Positions 59,871-64,000 of a stretch of DNA of 64,000 nucleotides are shown here, in pieces (position 1 is the stretch's first letter; every line of letters begins with the position of its first letter). Under the pieces are notes generated by a model. It made no database searches. It had not been told where the DNA came from and saw only the letters and a list, made by a program, of their open reading frames with translations. The position numbers were made by a program, and so were the translations under genes. The stretch covers positions 124,001-188,000 of the forward strand of contig NZ_JACTOJ010000007.1 of assembly GCF_032335695.1 (NCBI RefSeq). The letters run 5' to 3'. This DNA comes from JACTOJ01 sp032335695 (lineage in GTDB: Bacteria; Bacillota; Clostridia; Clostridiales; Clostridiaceae).

Positions 59871-59938
59871 CTATTGTAAACCAATTTTATTTTTAGGTTT
59901 ACAATAGAGATTTTAGGCTATTTTTTTGCTAATGTCAA
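59871..59938 (-). promoter_or_regulatory. bioY promoter with BirA-type operator
   Basis: CTATTGTAAACC (59871-59882) and GGTTTACAATAG (59896-59907) form a perfect 12-bp inverted repeat whose inner TTGTAAACC/GGTTTACAA is the BirA consensus; the spacer is 13 bases, slightly shorter than the usual 14-16. On the minus strand TTGACA (59933-59938) and TAAAAT (59910-59915) are 17 bases apart, directly upstream of the operator. Biotin-loaded BirA should block this promoter. Confidence 0.88.
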
Positions 59939-59939
59939 T

Positions 59940-59971
59940 AAAAAATGCAAGCTGAACTATCAACTCAGCCT
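59940..59971 (-). terminator. Terminator after the MutS2-like gene
   Basis: AGGCTGA and TCAGCTT (minus strand, one G-U pair) form a short stem about 25 bases after the stop at 59995, followed by TGCATTTTTT. Confidence 0.55.
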
Positions 59972-59994
59972 GAATTTATGTTTATCCCTCTGTT

Positions 59995-61947
59995 CTAAAT
60001 TCCTTTCTTGATTACCACTTCTACTCCTTCCTCATGCCTCTTCTCTAAAATATGCTTATTCTTTCTATTTTCCTTTGATTCAAACACAATATCAAAATCG
60101 TAATCTTCGGGATATAGCTCATCATTTGATATATAAAGCGAAAGTCTCTTTTTATTTATCTTTAGCTTCTTTTTCATCACCATTACCCCATATTCTCCTT
60201 TAGAATTCTCCATTTCGCAGATTATGCCTGTTCTTTTCATGAAGCTTATATAAACGGAATCCCCTAGCTTAAACTTATCTTTTTTGTTCTGCTTTTCCAT
60301 TAAGATATTCTTCTTTTCAGCTTTCTTGAATTTTTCTACCTGCTGCTGATGAAATTCCTGATTTGAAGCAGCAGGCTGAGGCTTTTCTTCCCACTTATAC
60401 TTAGAATAATCTTTTTTCTGTTTATAGGTTATTTCATGAGCCTTTTCAATGATTTTGCTATCCATTCCAAGCCTTAAAGCTATTAAAAAAGCATTGCTTT
60501 CTCCAGCCTTGCCTATATTCAATCTATATAGAGGCTTCAGGGTATTAATATCAAATTCCATGGATCCATTTATAAATCCAGCTTCATTATTGGCAAATTC
60601 CTTTATTTCACTGTAATGAGTGGTAGCAAGTATTATAGCTCCTTTATTATAAAGCTCTTTGAGTATGGATACTGCAAGCCCCATACCTTCTCCTGGATCA
60701 GTACCTGAACCAATTTCGTCTACAATCACCAAGGTATTTTCGTCGGCTGAGTTCAAAATATTTATTATATTTTTAATATGAGAAGAAAAAGTGCTTAGAT
60801 TCTGCTCTATGCTTTGCCCATCTCCTATATCTACCAAAACATCCGCAAATATCGCAAATTCGCTTCCCTTTTCTACTGGCACATGAAGTCCTGATTGAGC
60901 CATCATGGTTAAGAGCCCCACTGTTTTGAGAGCTACTGTTTTTCCTCCAGTATTAGGACCAGTTATAACTACAGAATTATAAGCTTCCCCCACCTGAAAA
61001 TCTAAAGGTACTGCCTTCCCCCCTATTAGCGGGTGCCTGCCTTTTATAATGTTAATATAATTTTTAGTATTTAATTTAACCTCTCTTCCATCAATACTTT
61101 TGCTAAATCTTCCCTTTGCAAATAAAAAATCATAATAAACCATAGCCTGAATGTTTATATTTAATTCTCTCTCACTGCTTTCCACCATATTGGTAAGTGT
61201 AGATAAAATAACATAAACCTCTTTTTCCTCTTCTATTTTGCATATATTCAATTCATCCTGAGCCTTTTTTACTTCTGCTGGTTCTACAAATACAGTAGAG
61301 CCGCTGCTAGATTTATCATGAACATCGCCTTCAATATTTTTTCTATATTCGCTTTTTATAGGGATAACGTATCTTCCATCTCTTTGGCTTACTAAGGCAT
61401 CTTGAATATATGCTTTGTACTTTTCATTCTTTAGCACACTCTCAAGTTTACTTTTAATTCTTTCCTCCAGAATGGCTATCTTTTTTCTTATCTTAGAAAG
61501 CTTTGAACTAGCCTTATCTTCCACTCTTCCATAAGCTATGCATCTTTCAATTTCATCCCTCACTTCTTCCAGCTCATACATGGATTTAGCATATTGGCTT
61601 ATAGTTGGAGCTTCCTCTTCTTTATCTTGCATAAATATTTTTAGCTTTTTGCTTTCCCATAACAGCCTCGCTATGATATCTAATTCTTCTGGTGTCAATA
61701 CTGAGCCCTTGCCTAATTTATGAGTTATATTGCTTACTCCCTTAAGACTGTGTATTGGCACACTGGAGCTTATATTCACTATGGCTCTGGCTTCGCTGGT
61801 TTCATTCATGCAATTTTCTATTACCTTTATATCCACCTGGGGCTGAAGCTTATCTATCATAGCCTTGCCAAGCTCCGATATGGAGTATCCTTTTAATATT
61901 TCCTTTATCCTATCATATTCCAATAGTTCAATAGTCTTATTGTTCAA
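59995..61947 (-). CDS. MutS2-family ATPase lacking the Smr nuclease domain
   Basis: A 650-residue MutS2-like protein: N-terminal lever region, clamp-like coiled coil (about residues 135-270), ATPase with Walker A TGPNTGGKTVALKT (about 325-338), QSIEQNLSTFSSH, Walker B LVIVDEIGSGTDPGEGM and ILATTHYSE, and a KOW-like end (FKLGDSVYISFMKRTGII). Full MutS2 proteins are about 780 residues and end in an Smr endonuclease domain; this one stops before it without any sign of a frameshift. A role in ribosome or DNA-junction handling without cleavage is possible. Confidence 0.88.
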   Translation of the reverse strand: MNNKTIELLEYDRIKEILKGYSISELGKAMIDKLQPQVDIKVIENCMNETSEARAIVNISSSVPIHSLKGVSNITHKLGKGSVLTPEELDIIARLLWESKKLKIFMQDKEEEAPTISQYAKSMYELEEVRDEIERCIAYGRVEDKASSKLSKIRKKIAILEERIKSKLESVLKNEKYKAYIQDALVSQRDGRYVIPIKSEYRKNIEGDVHDKSSSGSTVFVEPAEVKKAQDELNICKIEEEKEVYVILSTLTNMVESSERELNINIQAMVYYDFLFAKGRFSKSIDGREVKLNTKNYINIIKGRHPLIGGKAVPLDFQVGEAYNSVVITGPNTGGKTVALKTVGLLTMMAQSGLHVPVEKGSEFAIFADVLVDIGDGQSIEQNLSTFSSHIKNIINILNSADENTLVIVDEIGSGTDPGEGMGLAVSILKELYNKGAIILATTHYSEIKEFANNEAGFINGSMEFDINTLKPLYRLNIGKAGESNAFLIALRLGMDSKIIEKAHEITYKQKKDYSKYKWEEKPQPAASNQEFHQQQVEKFKKAEKKNILMEKQNKKDKFKLGDSVYISFMKRTGIICEMENSKGEYGVMVMKKKLKINKKRLSLYISNDELYPEDYDFDIVFESKENRKNKHILEKRHEEGVEVVIKKGI

Positions 61948-62013
61948 TTTCTGTTCCTCCTTAAAATTCTTTTAGATTTTGCTTTAAAATGTATAATTTA
62001 TTTTTTAGGTTCT

Positions 62014-62051
62014 GTTTTAAATCCGTGTTGATTTCTACACTGATTTAAAAC
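62014..62051. repeat. Palindromic repeat, copy 2
   Basis: GTTTTAAATCCGTGT (62014-62028) and ACACTGATTTAAAAC (62037-62051) form a near-perfect stem around TGATTTCT. Flanks read AGGTTC on the left and ATGGCC on the right, so the repeat unit is about 50 bases. It lies between the MutS2-like gene start and the terminator at 62072. Confidence 0.7.
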
Positions 62052-62071
62052 ATGGCCATTTTTAGAAAAAA

Positions 62072-62106
62072 AAGACCATAGATAAGTAAAACTCACCTAT
62101 GGTCTT
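62072..62106 (-). terminator. Strong Rho-independent terminator, second of two
   Basis: AAGACCATAG (62072-62081) pairs with CTATGGTCTT (62097-62106); on the minus strand eight T follow. The region between the two terminators (62107-62203) shows no gene. Confidence 0.8.
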
Positions 62107-62203
62107 CAAACTCATTAATATTATTAAAATTGAGAATAAAGCTTATAGAATCCAATCAAACTCAGCCAATTGAATTTATTAAAGCATCATAAACAATTTT
62201 AGA

Positions 62204-62233
62204 TAAAAAAATCCCGCGCAGCTGCACGGGATT
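62204..62233 (-). terminator. GC-rich Rho-independent terminator
   Basis: AATCCCG (62210-62216) pairs with CGGGATT (62227-62233), with a further GC/GC pairing inside; on the minus strand seven T follow. It is unusually GC-rich for this sequence, as terminators of abundant small RNAs often are. Confidence 0.88.
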
Positions 62234-62343
62234 ATATCATCAATGAAAAGTAAAGCCTATCCGTGTTCCTACCTAAGTTATAAGTCAATAAAATTCCGCA
62301 AGAAACAAACCTACATAACCGTAAGTTTTTAATTTTAAGTTCT

Positions 62344-62381
62344 GTTTTAAATCAGTGTTGATTTTTACATTGATTCAAAGC
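62344..62381. repeat. Palindromic repeat, copy 3
   Basis: GTTTTAAATCAGTGT (62344-62358) and ACATTGATTCAAAGC (62367-62381) form an imperfect stem. It matches copy 2 at most positions, including the loop TGATTTTT and the flanks AGTTCT and ATAGCC. It interrupts the candidate RNA region. Confidence 0.7.
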
Positions 62382-62415
62382 ATAGCCAATTTTAAAGACT
62401 CAATTATTAAATTAC

Positions 62416-62439
62416 TTAGTTAAGAACGACCCTACTCAT
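62416..62439 (-). CDS. Candidate 7-residue leader ORF
   Basis: ATG at 62439 with AAGGAG 9 bases upstream opens an 8-codon frame coding MSRVVLN and ending in TAA. It lies about 45 bases after the predicted transcription start and about 35 bases before the palindromic repeat copy. It could be a leader peptide or the start of a gene that was destroyed by the repeat. Translation is unproven. Confidence 0.3.
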   Translation of the reverse strand: MSRVVLN

Positions 62440-62580
62440 AAAATTTTTCTCCTTTTTAAATGTTAAAAACATTTTGTAAATTACAAATTTATTATAGCAC
62501 GCTTTTAAAAAAATAAAAACTGTATTTCTCACTTTTATCGTATTTCTTATAGAGATTATATTACGAATTGGAGGAAACTT

Positions 62581-64000
62581 ATGAAACTAAGCCTTAAAAG
62601 TAAACTTTCCATAATACTTTTATTAATTATATCCCTAGGCACTTGTCTTTATTTTTTTAATTCACATCCAAAGACGCAAGATGAAGCAGTGAAAGAATCT
62701 ACAAATGTTGCTGCAGCACAAGGATTGATAGTACCCACCTTAGCTTATAGTGAAAGCAGTATAACTTTAGCTTGGTATAAACCAAATAACTATGCGGATA
62801 TTTCTTATTACAATATTTATAAGGATGGAAAGCTTATAGGTGATACTAAAAATTACTCCGCTTCCCCTAGCGCATCCCTCATAAATAATTTTTATAATGC
62901 TGCTGATAATTCTTCCGCTGTGAAAATAAGTCAGCACAATTATACCGTAACTAATTTAAAACCTAATACTCCCTATACCTTCACTGTAAAAGCTGTTGAT
63001 ACAGGCGGATTAGAAAAAAGTATAGGTCTTTCTGTGGTTCAAAGAACATCAAATTCTCCTAAAATATTTGATGTTACAAAATATGGTGCCATAGGCGATG
63101 GAAAAACTATTGATACTAAAGCAATACAAAAAACAATTGATGCCTCCTATGCCGGAGGTGAAGTACTTTTACCATCAGGAAAGACTTTCAAATCTGGTGC
63201 TATCTGGCTAAAGCCAGGTGTTATTTTCAAAGTTGATGGTACCCTTTTAGGCTCTGATAATCCCAAGGATTACATAAACTCGAAACATCCAACCAAAAAA
63301 GATGAAAAAGACAATGCTCTCATAAACTGTATAGGAGATAAAAAAATCAAAGATTTAAAAATTATAGGAAGCGGCACCATAGACGGTAACGGATGGAAAC
63401 AAGGCAATTCAGAAATCGGAACAAATTTTCCTAATTCTTTAAATAGCAGCTTAGCTACTGTTGAGGAAAACGGGATTTTAGCTGCTAATCAATTTAAATT
63501 ATCCAAAGATAAGGGACTCTCAAAAATTAAAGCTTACTCCACAAGATCTGATTTAGTTTCTGTAAGTCATGTTGACAATGTTTATTTTGGAGATGGCTTA
63601 TCCTTTGAAAATCCTTCTCAACAAACCATAGGAATAAGTGATTGTAATAATGTTGTACTAAACGGTGCTCTAATAAAAACCTTTGACTGTAGCAATGGTG
63701 ATGGGATAGATTTTAATTCCCAAGGACTGACTGTGCTTAATAGTGTTTTTGACACAGGAGATGACGATATAAATTTCACTGCTGGAAAAGGTGCTGATGC
63801 TGAAGGAAAAAGAAAGCCTGTAGACAGCGTTTGGATATTTGATAACTACTTTGGCCGTGGTCATGGAGCAGTAGTTGCTGGAAGTAATACAGCAGCTTGG
63901 ATAGAAAATATTTTAGCAGAAGATAATGTATTAGATGGTACCGGTGCGGGGCTTCGCTGCAAAACTGCTTCTTACATAGGCGGAGGTGCTAAAGATATAA
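62581..64000 (+). CDS. GH28 polygalacturonase with N-terminal Fn3 domain (partial)
   Basis: At least 473 residues, running off the window. A signal peptide or membrane anchor (residues about 8-26, LSIILLLIISLGTCLYFF) is followed by a fibronectin type III domain (about 48-160, ending YTFTVKAVDTGG) and a pectate-lyase-like beta-helix of glycoside hydrolase family 28. The start KYGAIGDGKTIDTKAIQ and the catalytic core CSNGDGIDFNS, FDTGDDDINF and FGRGHGAVVAG hold the expected aspartates and histidine. This is the layout of exo-polygalacturonases. It should degrade pectin outside the cell. GGAGG precedes the ATG by 7 bases. Confidence 0.93.
   Translation, partial: MKLSLKSKLSIILLLIISLGTCLYFFNSHPKTQDEAVKESTNVAAAQGLIVPTLAYSESSITLAWYKPNNYADISYYNIYKDGKLIGDTKNYSASPSASLINNFYNAADNSSAVKISQHNYTVTNLKPNTPYTFTVKAVDTGGLEKSIGLSVVQRTSNSPKIFDVTKYGAIGDGKTIDTKAIQKTIDASYAGGEVLLPSGKTFKSGAIWLKPGVIFKVDGTLLGSDNPKDYINSKHPTKKDEKDNALINCIGDKKIKDLKIIGSGTIDGNGWKQGNSEIGTNFPNSLNSSLATVEENGILAANQFKLSKDKGLSKIKAYSTRSDLVSVSHVDNVYFGDGLSFENPSQQTIGISDCNNVVLNGALIKTFDCSNGDGIDFNSQGLTVLNSVFDTGDDDINFTAGKGADAEGKRKPVDSVWIFDNYFGRGHGAVVAGSNTAAWIENILAEDNVLDGTGAGLRCKTASYIGGGAKDI

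Larger units (their letters stand above)
62204..62484 (-). ncRNA. Candidate structured non-coding RNA or leader of unknown class
   Basis: On the minus strand a TATAAT -10 (62491-62496, preceded by TGC) predicts a start near 62484; two tandem inverted repeats (AAATGTT/AACATTT and TTTGTAA/TTACAAA) follow, then a 7-codon ORF, one palindromic repeat copy and a more GC-rich segment (about 62235-62335), ending in the terminator at 62204-62233. No protein gene lies inside or directly downstream before another terminator. Without the inserted repeat the transcript would be about 210-220 bases. I cannot assign it to a known RNA family. Confidence 0.4.

Noticed and set aside
62107..62203. Short minus-strand open stretch (FNWLSLIGFYKLY) between two terminators
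   Set aside because: Only about 20 codons between stops, no start or ribosome site, no recognisable family; treated as non-coding.
1..64000. CRISPR arrays, tRNA or rRNA genes, complete insertion sequences, phage genes
   Set aside because: No regularly spaced direct repeats, no cloverleaf or rRNA-like sequence, and no transposase, integrase or phage structural gene was seen on either strand.

Overview
The window is a 64 kb stretch of a low-GC, spore-forming Firmicute, most likely a Clostridium-type anaerobe. The evidence is the AT-rich codon use, AGGAGG-type ribosome binding sites, frequent TTG starts, a gerKA-gerKB-gerKC germination operon, CotF-type coat genes, ferredoxin/flavodoxin-type oxidoreductases and a GH28 pectinase. 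No tRNA, rRNA, phage, complete IS element or CRISPR array is visible. The species cannot be named from the sequence alone.

Layout. 1-6.3 kb: tail of an unknown gene, an XRE-cupin regulator divergent from a DMT-type exporter, then a complete Bce-type antimicrobial-peptide module (regulator, kinase, ATPase, permease). 6.5-10 kb: a methyltransferase, a Mor-like small regulator with a leader-like upstream region, and an acetyltransferase/YciI operon divergent from a MocR-type regulator. 11.5-13.4 kb: adenine deaminase behind an adenine-type purine riboswitch. 13.4-20.8 kb: single genes and regulator/target pairs (PhzF, PadR with a HAAS protein, GNAT, EFR1 flavodoxin-ferredoxin, MerR, DJ-1, MarR). 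20.8-25.9 kb: an orphan ABC ATPase and a MarR-controlled heterodimeric ABC exporter. 25.9-33.1 kb: HxlR/flavin reductase pair, then a two-component system divergent from an ABC-2 exporter that resembles LnrJK-LnrLMN. 33.2-35 kb: a decayed stretch with a frameshifted AraC regulator and a frameshifted nucleotidyltransferase. 35-41 kb: YesN/YesM-type two-component system divergent from a sugar ABC importer without its ATPase. 41-46 kb: small housekeeping, redox and spore-coat genes. 46.3-50.5 kb: ger operon. 50.6-54.7 kb: LysR pseudogene and a second Bce-type module with an unusually short permease. 54.8-58.4 kb: an RND exporter with a long heptad-repeat insertion. 58.5-64 kb: phosphoglycerate mutase, bioY under a BirA-type operator, a MutS2-like ATPase without Smr domain, an unassigned transcribed region, and the start of a polygalacturonase.

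How it fits together. The dominant theme is response to toxic compounds: six export systems of five families (DMT, two Bce, heterodimeric ABC, ABC-2, RND) lie within 58 kb. Four have an adjacent regulator or two-component system; for the DMT, MarR-ABC and ABC-2 systems a palindromic candidate operator is visible. Several pairs put a one-component regulator (HxlR, MarR, PadR, MerR, MocR, XRE) next to one small enzyme or transporter. The most interesting unexplained items are non-coding or tiny: three ribosome-binding-site-backed micro-ORFs tied to hairpins, a promoter-to-terminator transcript around 62.2-62.5 kb, and a family of about 40-60 bp palindromic repeats, one copy of which lies inside that transcript. 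All functions are read from motifs and context without database searches.
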